Shown here: positions 17,655-25,502 of the stretch, piece by piece
Position numbering within the stretch: the stretch's first letter is position 1
How the letters are laid out: every line of letters starts with the position of its first letter
Source of the DNA: Rubinisphaera italica
GTDB taxonomy: Bacteria > Planctomycetota > Planctomycetia > Planctomycetales > Planctomycetaceae
Assembly: GCF_007859715.1 (NCBI RefSeq)
Contig: NZ_SJPG01000001.1
Location: 930,001-994,000, forward strand
Direction: 5' to 3'
Length of the DNA stretch: 64,000 bases
Notes under the pieces: model-generated
The model's input: the letters and a program-made list of their open reading frames with translations, nothing else
Databases searched by the model: none
What the model was told of the DNA's origin: nothing
Program-made: the position numbers and the translations under genes

Positions 17655-18002
17655 ATGAAAATTGTCGTAGCGGACGACGAACCCGATATGCGGGAATACT
17701 TTCTGCGGATGCTCACGCACCTGGGGCATGAAGTGCTAGCTATTGCAAAAGATGGTGAAGAGTTGGTGCGGATATGCCAGTTAGAGTCACCGGATTTAAT
17801 TATCACCGATTTGAACATGCCGGTTATGAATGGAGATAAAGCCATTGAACTGATCTGGGACAAAATGAAGATCCCAGTCGTGATTGTCTCTGCTTTTCAG
17901 TGCCCGGAGGACTTGTTACTTAACACCCCTCATCCGCCCCTTCGCTACCTCAATAAACCGATTAACCGCATCCAGTTGAAAGAAGTCCTGGACTCGATCT
18001 GA
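17655..18002 (+). CDS. Stand-alone receiver-domain protein (CheY-like)
   Basis: The 115-residue protein is a single receiver domain. Acidic pocket residues are Asp7-Asp8 (VVADDEPD), the phosphoacceptor Asp52 (IITDLNMPVMNG) and the Lys in LNKPINR near residue 105; the conserved Ser/Thr position is VVSAF. It has no output domain, so it may act by protein contact, as a phosphate sink or as a relay intermediate between the kinase and another partner. GGGAG precedes the ATG. It lies between the globin kinase and the sigma-54 activator (24 bases to the latter), so it is almost certainly part of the same signalling unit. Confidence 0.88.
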   Translation: MKIVVADDEPDMREYFLRMLTHLGHEVLAIAKDGEELVRICQLESPDLIITDLNMPVMNGDKAIELIWDKMKIPVVIVSAFQCPEDLLLNTPHPPLRYLNKPINRIQLKEVLDSI

Positions 18003-18026
18003 TCGATTCCAGGCTCCAAGCAAGTT

Positions 18027-19382
18027 ATGCCAACCATTTCAGAAAAATTTGATCTGCTCATTGTCGATGATGACAAGTACATCCAGCAGGATCTCCAACT
18101 ATTTTTCAGTCAACGTGGCTTTAAACCACACGTTGTAGGGACTGCTCAAGATGCGTTAACTGCAGTTAAGAATCAGGTATTTTCGGTCGCGATTGTTGAT
18201 ATGCAACTCCCCGATTTATCTGGATTGGAATTGATGACTCAGTTGAACCGTCTCGAGTCTGAATGTGAAGTGATTATGCTGACTGGAGTGGGGACAATTG
18301 AATCCGCAGTCGAAGCCATGAAAATTGGAGCGATCGATTTTCTCACCAAGCCAGTGCGACTAAAAGAGCTAGAAGCGGTTGCACTGAAAGCTCATTCCAC
18401 CTATTTGCTGAAACGGCAAAATCGACAGTTGCAGGGAGCCTTACAGCGGCAGGCATCAGAGAAAGGGCACATCATTGGTGGTTCCGCCGCCATGAAACGA
18501 GTTCTTCAACTCGTCGAGCGGGTTGCCAAAACCGATAAAACGATTCTGATTCAAGGAGAAAGTGGCACGGGAAAAGATGTCATTGCCAATGCGATTCACG
18601 CGGCCAGTAAAGTCTCTGATCAGCCTTTTATCGCGGTCAATTGTGCGGCTCTGCCCGATCAGTTGATTGAAAGCGAGATGTTTGGTCATGAGAAAGGTGC
18701 TTTCACTGGCGCGACCACTGCGAAACAGGGGTTATTCGAAATCGCTGATGGTGGAACTCTCTTTATCGATGAAATTGGAGAGCTGGCAATTACATTGCAG
18801 GCCAAGTTGCTGCGAGTTCTTGAAGATGGCTCGTTTCGCAGAGTCGGTTCGACAAAAATGCGACGGGCAAATGCTCGTATCATTGCAGCGACAAATCGCG
18901 ATTTGGCGGCTGAGGTGGAGGCAGGACGATTTCGCGAAGATCTGTTTTACAGGATCAATATTCTGACGATTTCATTGCCTCCTTTAAGTGAACGTGAAGA
19001 TGATATTGCCTTGTTGATTGCAAAATTTGCTGGCCCTGATTGGACTTGCGAGCAAGGTCTGTTGGAGAAGTTAAAAAACTTTCCATGGCCTGGAAATATC
19101 CGGCAGCTGAAGAATGCTGTGGAACGTGCAAAAATTCTCTCAGATAATCATGTTCTTGAACTGAGAAATTTTCCAGATGATATCATTCATTACCAGGAGG
19201 CAGGCACTCATTCCCCCTCATCTGATGCGGTCGAACTGGGAGTGCTGACACGTCAGCATATCGAGCAGATTTATCAGCTCAATCACCATAATAAAACCAT
19301 GACTGCTCGTGCATTGGGAGTGAGTCGACGTACGCTTTATCGGCTCCTTGAAAAATACGAAATCTGCGATGAGATCAAATAA
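18027..19382 (+). CDS. NtrC-family sigma-54-dependent response regulator
   Basis: The 451-residue protein has three domains: receiver (about 8-120) with phosphoacceptor Asp58 in AIVDMQLPDLSG and Lys in FLTKPVR; AAA+ activator (about 145-380) with Walker A GESGTGKD (about 178-185), the sigma-54 contact loop GAFTGA (about 227-232), Walker B GTLFIDEIGEL and the arginine-finger region REDLFYRINIL; and a Fis-type helix-turn-helix at the C-terminus (TARALGVSRRTLYRLLEKY). It activates RNA polymerase carrying sigma-54 from upstream sites. The nearest downstream transcription unit, the cbb3 oxidase operon, has a sigma-54 promoter match at 20144-20159. The cognate kinase is presumably the globin kinase just upstream. 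Confidence 0.92.
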   Translation: MPTISEKFDLLIVDDDKYIQQDLQLFFSQRGFKPHVVGTAQDALTAVKNQVFSVAIVDMQLPDLSGLELMTQLNRLESECEVIMLTGVGTIESAVEAMKIGAIDFLTKPVRLKELEAVALKAHSTYLLKRQNRQLQGALQRQASEKGHIIGGSAAMKRVLQLVERVAKTDKTILIQGESGTGKDVIANAIHAASKVSDQPFIAVNCAALPDQLIESEMFGHEKGAFTGATTAKQGLFEIADGGTLFIDEIGELAITLQAKLLRVLEDGSFRRVGSTKMRRANARIIAATNRDLAAEVEAGRFREDLFYRINILTISLPPLSEREDDIALLIAKFAGPDWTCEQGLLEKLKNFPWPGNIRQLKNAVERAKILSDNHVLELRNFPDDIIHYQEAGTHSPSSDAVELGVLTRQHIEQIYQLNHHNKTMTARALGVSRRTLYRLLEKYEICDEIK

Positions 19383-19947
19383 ATTCTGTTCGTATTATTA
19401 TTAAATCAAGGTAAATCATAACCCGACGCGTCAGCGAGGGGCCAGCGTGGAATTCATTATTAGTGACATCTTGTCTATGAAAACTTCTGCTTCGCTGACC
19501 AGCTTTTTCATAAATAACAGACATGCTTTAAGTATCATCGCTTAACCCAATTCCTATTCGGGAGCCGTCCCCTCGCTGACGCGTCGGGTTAAGATGCTTA
19601 GAATGGTAATGCTCTTTCGAGCTTTAAATGTCGCTCTCAAATCGCTATTCCGCATTCAGCTTGACTGCTCCCTGATGTTGAACTTACACGACATTTTGCG
19701 ATAGTTGGAATAGTAGGGTGCGTTTAAACACACCTTTCTACGAGTGTTATTGCACGAGAATAAACAATACCCGTCAAATTCGGAGACAGGGAAAGGTGCG
19801 TCGAGACGCACCCTGCTAATATGAATCTTTCCCTGGAGGCCCCAGAGATCGGGAATAAATCAAAATAGGGCAACTTCAAAACGCGTCAGCGAGAGCACTA
19901 CACATGCTTTCGCAAATCAAATTCTGATTGGCAGAACACCAGCTTGG
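19383..19947. repeat. Intergenic repeat region including a perfect 22-base inverted repeat
   Basis: This is the larger part of the gap before ccoNO. A 22-base sequence at 19420-19441 (core CCCGACGCGTCAGCGAGGG) recurs as an exact reverse complement at 19569-19590, 127 bases apart. A partial copy (CGCGTCAGCGAG) lies near 19881, and related GCGTCAGC sequence near 20124. At 19789-19814 there is a palindrome (GGTGCGTCGAGACGCACC core) identical to the repeat next to the transposase at 29.7 kb, and a half-related GTAGGGTGCGTTT near 19716. No gene was recognised. Confidence 0.7.
19789..19814. repeat. REP palindrome, copy 1 (GGTGCGTC-GA-GACGCACC)
   Basis: The core GGTGCGTC and GACGCACC arms form a perfect hairpin. 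The whole 26-base stretch is identical to 29689-29714, which flanks the transposase remnant, and similar to 29097-29116. It is therefore a mobile REP-type unit dispersed near the cbb3 operon. Confidence 0.75.
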
Positions 19948-19987
19948 GCACACTGGTATGCGCGCCCTTCCGCACAGTGGTGTGCGG
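19948..19987. promoter_or_regulatory. Two tandem dyad sites, candidate activator-binding sites for the NtrC-type regulator
   Basis: Site 1 is GCACA CTGG TATGC (19948-19961), an imperfect dyad. Site 2 is CCGCACA GTGG TGTGCGG (19970-19987), with perfect seven-base arms. Both fit GCACA-nTGG-TRTGC, with centres 24 bases apart, and lie about 170-190 bases upstream of the sigma-54 -24 element. That position is typical of enhancer sites for NtrC-family activators. No binding data; inferred from symmetry and location. Confidence 0.4.
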
Positions 19988-20143
19988 ATCTGGCACAGTT
20001 CGCATAACGCTTAATGCATGTCTGATAGAAGCGGTGTAAATCATTCAGGAAATTTCTGGACAAAGCGTACCCGAATCCACATTTTGAGCAGGATTTTTGA
20101 ATTCCTGTGCCAAAATTCAAACTGCGTCAGCTAGTCGCAGCAC

Positions 20144-20159
20144 TGGCACGTCGCTTGCG
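20144..20159 (+). promoter_or_regulatory. Sigma-54 (-24/-12) promoter for the cbb3 operon
   Basis: TGGCACG (20144-20150), four bases, then TTGCG (20155-20159). The invariant GG (20145-20146) and GC (20157-20158) are exactly ten bases apart, and the -24 half is perfect consensus. Transcription would start near 20170, giving a leader of about 46 bases before ccoNO. An NtrC-type activator is encoded immediately upstream. The surrounding sequence has repeat-like features, so a chance match is possible. Confidence 0.6.
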
Positions 20160-20215
20160 AATAGAGCCCTTACTCAAATTCTCAGAATTCGTTTTCAAGA
20201 AGTGAACGGCAAAAA

Positions 20216-22549
20216 ATGAATGCGACAGCAGTACCGGATGATGATTTCGGCCATACGGAATCTTCATCACCTGAACAGACTAAGCGACATGAGGTAATCG
20301 AGTCGTTTCAGTATGACGATAAAATCACAAGACAGTTTGCCACAGCAACGTTGGTCTGGGGGTTGGTTGCATTTGTGGTTGGAATCTACATTGCTCTGCA
20401 GTTGGTGCTGCCGCAACTGACATTTGGCTTGGAATATCTGACATTCGGTCGAATACGCCCCTTGCACACCAACGCTGCGATTTTTGCGTTCGCAGGAAAT
20501 GCCATCTTCGCAGCCATTTATTATTCGACTCAGCGTTTATGCAAAGCACGAATGTGGAGTGATTTGTTGAGCCAGCTGCACTTCTGGGGTTGGCAACTCG
20601 TCATTGTTTGTGCCGCTATTACGCTGCCTCTGGGGATTACACAAAGTAAAGAATATGCAGAGCTGGAATGGCCGATTGATCTGTTGATTGCGGTTGTCTG
20701 GGTCGGTTTTTTCGGCGTCAACTTTTTCATGACGCTCATCAAAAGGCGGGAACGACATCTGTATGTCGCATTGTGGTTTTACATTGCGACGATTGTTACG
20801 GTCGCCTTGTTGCATGTGTTCAATAATCTTGTGGTGCCAGTCGGGTTATTCAAAAGTTATCCGATTTATGCAGGCGTTCAGGATGCCTTCATGCAATGGT
20901 GGTACGGGCACAATGCAGTTGCATTCTTCCTGACGACACCCTTTCTGGGATTGATGTATTACTTTCTTCCCAAGGCTGCCGATCGCCCGGTCTTCTCTTA
21001 TAAGCTGAGTATTCTGCACTTCTGGTCACTGGTGTTTATTTACATTTGGGCCGGGCCCCATCATTTGCATTACACGGCGCTACCGGAATGGGCAAGTTCG
21101 CTGGGGGTTGTCTTTTCTGTCATGTTGTGGATGCCATCCTGGGGAGGCATGATCAATGGTTTGCTGACTCTCAGAGGAGCCTGGAATAAGGTCACTGAAG
21201 ATCCCGTGCTGAAATTTTTCGTCGTGGGAATAACATTCTACGGCATGTCGACATTCGAAGGTCCGATGCTTTCGATCAAAGCCGTCAATGCCCTTTCCCA
21301 TTATACGGATTGGACAATCGCCCATGTCCACAGTGGTGCACTTGGGTGGAACGGGTTTATGACCTTCGGCATGTTGTATTGGCTGATGCCGCGGATTTTT
21401 CAGACGCCGCTCTACAGTAAAAAACTCGCAGAATGGCATTTCTGGATCGGGACGATGGGGATTCTGCTCTATATTCTTCCCATTTATGTCGCAGGAATTA
21501 CTCAGGGGTTGATGTGGTTTGGACTCAAGGAAACGGGCCAGTTGATGTATCCCGATTTTGTGGAAACCACGCAAGTTTTGATGCCGTTTTACTGGATGCG
21601 AGTGCTGGCCGGTATTCTCTATCTGTCCGGTGGCGTGATGATGTCTATCAATTTTTACCGAACCTGGATGAATCGCCCCAAAGTCTACGATGAACCTGTC
21701 TATCAGGCTCCGGCACTTTCAAAGAATTATGTGGACGATCCGACTCCCCAATCCGAATTAACAGCTGTGCTCGAGATTGGTAAGAAAATTGATGTCTGGT
21801 CGAAAATGGCCTGGCATCGCCGCTGGGAACGTATGCCCATCTACTTCACGTTCTGGGTGATTGTCGCAGTGGTCGCCGCTTCATTGTTTGAGATCATTCC
21901 AACCTTCCTGATTCGTTCCAACGTCCCCACGATTTCGACTGTCGAGCCTTACACTCCACTCGAGTTGGCAGGACGGGATATTTATGTGTCCGAAGGATGT
22001 TACAATTGTCATTCCCAAATGATCCGCCCCATGCTGTCTGAAACGAAACGGTATGGCGAATATTCAAAACCTGGGGAGTTTATTTACGACCATCCGTTCC
22101 AATGGGGCTCTCGCCGAATTGGTCCCGATCTGGCACGTGAAGGAAACAAACAGTCGCATTTCTGGCACCTCGTCCATCTGCGCGATCCAGGAGCGGTGAT
22201 TAAAGGTTCGATTATGCCATCGTTTGCTGCGTTGGAGAAACAGGATCTGAATTTCAGGACTATCCCCGATCGCGTGAAAGCCGCCAGTTATCTGGGAGCT
22301 CCTTATCCTGAGGAAACCCTTGAGAATTCCATTGTGATCGCAAAGAAGCAGGCTGCTGAGATTGCGAAAGCCATCGTCGCTCAAAATGGTCCAGATAATT
22401 TGCAGGATAAACAGGTCATTGCGCTAATTGCCTATCTGCAACGACTGGGCACCGATATTTACAAAACTCCTGCACCGGCAGTTTTGGAAGAAGCAGAACC
22501 CCAGATGGATCCGGCAGAGACGACAGAAGTCATTGAGGAGCAGGAATGA
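20216..22549 (+). CDS. ccoNO: cbb3-type cytochrome c oxidase, fused subunits I and II (CcoN-CcoO)
   Basis: The 777-residue protein has a CcoN part (about 35-500) with about 12 membrane spans and the heme/copper histidines: RPLHTNAAIFAF, WWYGHNAVAFFL, His282-His283 in GPHHLHYT (Cu-B) and WTIAHVHSGALGWNG. It is fused to CcoO (about 550-760), with one span followed by a monoheme site Cys595-xx-Cys598-His599 (GCYNCHSQMIRP) and the family motif GRRIGPDLAREG. CcoN and CcoO are usually separate; fused forms occur in several phyla, including planctomycetes and Bacteroidetes. Together they reduce O2 to water with high affinity and pump protons. The first 30 residues are a hydrophilic extension. It heads the operon; the stop overlaps the next ATG (ATGA). 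Confidence 0.95.
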   Translation: MNATAVPDDDFGHTESSSPEQTKRHEVIESFQYDDKITRQFATATLVWGLVAFVVGIYIALQLVLPQLTFGLEYLTFGRIRPLHTNAAIFAFAGNAIFAAIYYSTQRLCKARMWSDLLSQLHFWGWQLVIVCAAITLPLGITQSKEYAELEWPIDLLIAVVWVGFFGVNFFMTLIKRRERHLYVALWFYIATIVTVALLHVFNNLVVPVGLFKSYPIYAGVQDAFMQWWYGHNAVAFFLTTPFLGLMYYFLPKAADRPVFSYKLSILHFWSLVFIYIWAGPHHLHYTALPEWASSLGVVFSVMLWMPSWGGMINGLLTLRGAWNKVTEDPVLKFFVVGITFYGMSTFEGPMLSIKAVNALSHYTDWTIAHVHSGALGWNGFMTFGMLYWLMPRIFQTPLYSKKLAEWHFWIGTMGILLYILPIYVAGITQGLMWFGLKETGQLMYPDFVETTQVLMPFYWMRVLAGILYLSGGVMMSINFYRTWMNRPKVYDEPVYQAPALSKNYVDDPTPQSELTAVLEIGKKIDVWSKMAWHRRWERMPIYFTFWVIVAVVAASLFEIIPTFLIRSNVPTISTVEPYTPLELAGRDIYVSEGCYNCHSQMIRPMLSETKRYGEYSKPGEFIYDHPFQWGSRRIGPDLAREGNKQSHFWHLVHLRDPGAVIKGSIMPSFAALEKQDLNFRTIPDRVKAASYLGAPYPEETLENSIVIAKKQAAEIAKAIVAQNGPDNLQDKQVIALIAYLQRLGTDIYKTPAPAVLEEAEPQMDPAETTEVIEEQE

Positions 22550-22719
22550 TTCGAGAAATTCTAAACAACGTCGATTACAGCTTATTTGCCACGAGTGCAC
22601 TTGTTCTTTTCGTACTCGTTTTTGTAGCAGTCAGCATCAAGACATATTTTACGGACAAGAAAACGACCGACAAACAGGCCGACATTCCGTTGTCGGATGG
22701 AACACGGAGCAAAGCATGA
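22546..22719 (+). CDS. ccoQ: CcoQ/FixQ-like small membrane subunit of cbb3 oxidase
   Basis: The 57-residue protein starts at an ATG overlapping the ccoNO stop (ATGA) and ends overlapping the ccoP ATG (ATGA), so all three are translationally coupled. The sequence begins MIREILNNVDYSLFATSALV, has one hydrophobic span (about 14-32, ATSALVLFVLVFVAVSI) and a charged tail (YFTDKKTTDKQ). Size, single span, charged C-terminus and position between ccoO and ccoP are those of CcoQ, which stabilises the complex. Sequence similarity in this tiny family is weak, so the call rests mainly on position and topology. Confidence 0.8.
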   Translation: MIREILNNVDYSLFATSALVLFVLVFVAVSIKTYFTDKKTTDKQADIPLSDGTRSKA

Positions 22720-23321
22720 GTGATAATTTATTGACCCCTGATGCTGACAACGAATTGACCGGCCATAATTACGATGGAATTCAGGAGTATGATAATCCAT
22801 TGCCCGGTTGGTGGAAGATGATATTTATCGGTTCCATCTTTTACGGCGTGCTCTACATGATTTATTACCACAACGGTCAGGTTGATCGTTCAATGCTGGT
22901 TGAATACCAGCAGGCGGTCGCAGCGAACTTGCGTTTGCAGTTTTCTGAAATTGGTGAACTGAATCCAGATCGACAAACATTGCTGACATACATGGACGAT
23001 CCAAAATGGTCTGCAGTTGGTGAATCTGTCTTTAAAACACACTGTATTTCCTGCCATGGTTCCAATGGGGAAGGAAAAATCGGTCCGAACCTGACGGACG
23101 ACAAATGGAAGAACGTAAAGACGATTGAAGACATCGCCAAGGTGGTCAGTGAGGGAGCGGGTAACAATGCGATGCCTGCCTGGAAAACTCGATTGCACCC
23201 CAACGAACTGGTCCTGGTTTCCTCTTATGTTGCCTCGTTAAGAGGCACGAATCCTGCAGCCGCGAAAAGTCCCATACAGGGAGAAAAACCAATTCCACCG
23301 TGGGACGAACCACAAAATTAA
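22716..23321 (+). CDS. ccoP: cbb3 oxidase subunit III (CcoP), short monoheme form
   Basis: The start at 22716 gives 201 residues; the open frame continues upstream through ccoQ but that part is not coding. The N-terminus has the CcoP signature GIQEYDNPLPGWW followed by one membrane span (about 34-52, MIFIGSIFYGVLYMIYY). One c-type heme site, Cys110-xx-Cys113-His114 (HCISCHGSNGEGKIGPNLTDDKW), and a distal Met in NNAMPAW follow. Canonical proteobacterial CcoP has two heme domains and about 290 residues; this one has a single heme domain, as in some Bacteroidetes and planctomycetes. It carries electrons from the donor cytochrome to CcoO. Confidence 0.92.
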   Translation: MSDNLLTPDADNELTGHNYDGIQEYDNPLPGWWKMIFIGSIFYGVLYMIYYHNGQVDRSMLVEYQQAVAANLRLQFSEIGELNPDRQTLLTYMDDPKWSAVGESVFKTHCISCHGSNGEGKIGPNLTDDKWKNVKTIEDIAKVVSEGAGNNAMPAWKTRLHPNELVLVSSYVASLRGTNPAAAKSPIQGEKPIPPWDEPQN

Positions 23322-23337
23322 ATGGAAATGCAAAAGG

Positions 23338-23569
23338 CATGATTTCTATGAAAACCAATGAGTGGAATTTCGACGGGTGGCGGGGGCGCTCTCGAAGAGA
23401 AGCCCCCGAACCGTTGGACTTTCGGGGGCTTCCGCTAAAGCGGAGCGCCCCCGCCACCCGGGAGATCATTCTTCAATATTTTATTGAAAATCCGTTTTCC
23501 ATTTGGAACGGGGTTCAGGTTGAAATACGAATGGTCATGATTGCTATGACAACCATTGATTGGAATTGC
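23338..23569. repeat. Nested GC-rich palindrome between 34-base direct repeats
   Basis: Outer arms GGGTGGCGGGGGCGCTC (23375-23391) and its exact reverse complement (23443-23459) enclose AGCCCCCGAA (23401-23410) / TTCGGGGGCT (23421-23430) and the small hairpin TCCGC TAAA GCGGA (23431-23444). The unit is flanked by imperfect direct repeats, 23338-23371 and 23536-23569, identical at 29 of 34 positions. It fills the ccoP-ccoG gap of 289 bases. No gene is seen here; a short open frame across it is not coding-like. It could slow or stop transcription between the oxidase and its assembly genes. Confidence 0.75.
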
Positions 23570-23610
23570 TATGGAAAGCCTTGTCATGGCATCTTCAGAG
23601 GAGCGAAACG

Positions 23611-24993
23611 ATGAATGACGCGCTCTTGGATGCTGATGAACATGTTCTCTCGACACTGGACAAAGACGGGACGCGCAGGTGGTTGTATCCGCGAGTTTCG
23701 CTCGGTCGATTCTGGCATGCGCGAAGAATTGTGGGCTATTTACTGATTGCACTCTTTGTCGCTCTTCCCCACATCAGAATCAACGGCCGTCCCGCAATTC
23801 TACTAAACATTACCGGCCGTGAGTTCACATTATTTGGGCTGACATTTTTACCAACCGATACACTTTTACTGGCATTATTTATGGTGAGTCTGTTTCTCAC
23901 CATTTTTCTGCTGACAGCGATATTAGGTCGGGTTTGGTGTGGCTGGGCCTGTCCACAAACGGTTTACCTCGAATTTGTCTATCGTCCCATCGAAAGACTT
24001 ATGATGCTGACCAAAGGGCGGGGTGGGGTTCCCGGCAAGAACATCAGTGGCTGGCGGTATGTGGTCCTGTATGCAATCTATCTTGTCCTTTCGATGCTGC
24101 TGGCTCATACCTTCCTGGCTTATTTTGTTGGCGTTGAAAAGTTGTCCCAGTGGATCCGCCTTTCCCCTTTTGAACATCCAGGGCCCTTTCTGGTCATGCT
24201 GGTCACAACCGTCATGATGATGTTCGATTTTTCCTTCTTCCGCGAGCAACTTTGTTTGATTGCCTGCCCTTATGGACGATTCCAATCCGTACTACTAGAT
24301 CGCAGTTCTTTGATTGTGGCTTACGATCGAACCCGCGGTGAACCTCGAGGTAAGATCAATAAATCGCTCCCCATCGTGAATCAAACGCAGGGAGATTGTG
24401 TGGATTGCGGTTTGTGTGTTCGAACCTGCCCAACCGGCATCGATATTCGTGAAGGTTTGCAGATGGAATGTATTCATTGCACGCAATGTATGGATGCCTG
24501 CGACGCGGTGATGGATAAAGTGAAACGCCCCAAAGGTTTGATCCGCTACTCCAGCCAGAATGAGATGGATGGAGAGTCGCAGCGGTTCTTGCGACCTCGT
24601 GTCGTCATCTATCCGACCTTAATACTCATTTTGGTCAGCTTATTGACTTACAATATCGTGACGAGAAAGTCTTTCGATGTGACGTTAATGCGAAATCTGG
24701 GTAGCCCATTCATAGTGACGGAGTCAGGCGAAGTTGAAAATTCCATGCGAGTAAAACTGGTGAATAGACTGGATGAAACCGATCAGTTCTTAATCAATGT
24801 TCTGTCTCCTGAATCTGTTCATATCGATCGAACTCAACCAATTGTATTGGAAAGTGGAGCCACAGAAACTGTGGGAGTTCTGGTAACAATCCCCAAGAAT
24901 GAATTTACATACGGCCAGTTGACTGCAGATCTTGAAATCGTGAGTCAATCGGGTGACAGGAGAGTGGTGCAATGCAAACTGCTGGGACCATAG
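23611..24993 (+). CDS. ccoG: CcoG/FixG-like copper and iron-sulfur assembly protein
   Basis: The ATG at 23611 follows AGAGGAG with good spacing and gives 460 residues (an upstream TTG at 23560 is less likely). Four to five membrane spans lie in the first 260 residues, with the conserved CGWACPQTVYLEFVYRPIERL segment. Two 4Fe-4S cluster motifs follow: CVDCGLCVRTCPTGIDIREG and CIHCTQCMDACD. One more span (about 335-352) and an Ig-like periplasmic C-terminal domain (about 360-460) complete it. CcoG is involved in Cu(II) reduction and cbb3 assembly. The gene end overlaps the ccoH start by 22 bases. Confidence 0.93.
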   Translation: MNDALLDADEHVLSTLDKDGTRRWLYPRVSLGRFWHARRIVGYLLIALFVALPHIRINGRPAILLNITGREFTLFGLTFLPTDTLLLALFMVSLFLTIFLLTAILGRVWCGWACPQTVYLEFVYRPIERLMMLTKGRGGVPGKNISGWRYVVLYAIYLVLSMLLAHTFLAYFVGVEKLSQWIRLSPFEHPGPFLVMLVTTVMMMFDFSFFREQLCLIACPYGRFQSVLLDRSSLIVAYDRTRGEPRGKINKSLPIVNQTQGDCVDCGLCVRTCPTGIDIREGLQMECIHCTQCMDACDAVMDKVKRPKGLIRYSSQNEMDGESQRFLRPRVVIYPTLILILVSLLTYNIVTRKSFDVTLMRNLGSPFIVTESGEVENSMRVKLVNRLDETDQFLINVLSPESVHIDRTQPIVLESGATETVGVLVTIPKNEFTYGQLTADLEIVSQSGDRRVVQCKLLGP

Positions 24994-25499
24994 ACGTCTC
25001 CGCCGAGCAAGCGGAACGTACGAGTCGTTGGATCTGGAGTGGAATGATTGTCGGGCTGTTGAGTCTGCAGATTTTCTGCTGCATGATCGCATTTTTTCTG
25101 GCAACAACGTCTCCTTCGATGGCAATCATCCCGGATTATCATCAGAAAGCTCTGAATTGGGATGAGACTCGTAACGAAATACATGCGAGTGAACAACTCG
25201 GGTGGCAAAAAAGGATTGACGTGAGTGATCCGATCGATGTTTACGGAAATCGAACAGTGACTCTCTGGCTGAATGATTCGACATCGGCCCCGGTCCTGGC
25301 TGATCAAATCCATTTGAAGGCCTATCGACATGCCAACGCGGCTCAATTGATTTCAATCCCTCTGGAAGAAATTGCTCCGGGGACGTATCAGGCACAAGCG
25401 GAAATAACGAAAGCTGGTTTGTGGCAATTTGAACTTCAGGCAAATCGAGATTCCGACTCCTATCTCGATTCATTCACTTTGGAAATTGCGACTCGATAA
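24972..25499 (+). CDS. ccoH: CcoH/FixH-like assembly protein
   Basis: The 175-residue protein starts inside the end of ccoG and is preceded by GGAGAG seven bases before the ATG. It has one membrane span (about 22-45, WSGMIVGLLSLQIFCCMIAFFLATT) and a C-terminal extracytoplasmic beta-rich domain with FixH-like features, such as AIIPDYHQKALNWDE near residue 51 and LWQFELQANRDSDSY near the end. FixH/CcoH interacts with CcoN and is needed for stable assembly. Sequence conservation in this family is modest; position between ccoG and ccoI supports the call. Confidence 0.85.
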   Translation: MQTAGTIDVSAEQAERTSRWIWSGMIVGLLSLQIFCCMIAFFLATTSPSMAIIPDYHQKALNWDETRNEIHASEQLGWQKRIDVSDPIDVYGNRTVTLWLNDSTSAPVLADQIHLKAYRHANAAQLISIPLEEIAPGTYQAQAEITKAGLWQFELQANRDSDSYLDSFTLEIATR

Positions 25500-25502
25500 T
25501 TC

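Noticed and set aside
19917..20120. 67-codon minus-strand frame in the ccoNO upstream region
   Set aside because: No motif; it overlaps the candidate activator dyads and repeat sequence, and has many rare residues (Cys/His) from repeat translation.
22428..22715. Upstream extension of the ccoP frame
   Set aside because: This part overlaps the ccoNO end and ccoQ in another frame and has no CcoP-like sequence; the true start is the coupled ATG at 22716.
23300..23614. 104-codon frame across the ccoP-ccoG gap
   Set aside because: It runs through the GC-rich palindrome and both direct repeats; no coding signature.
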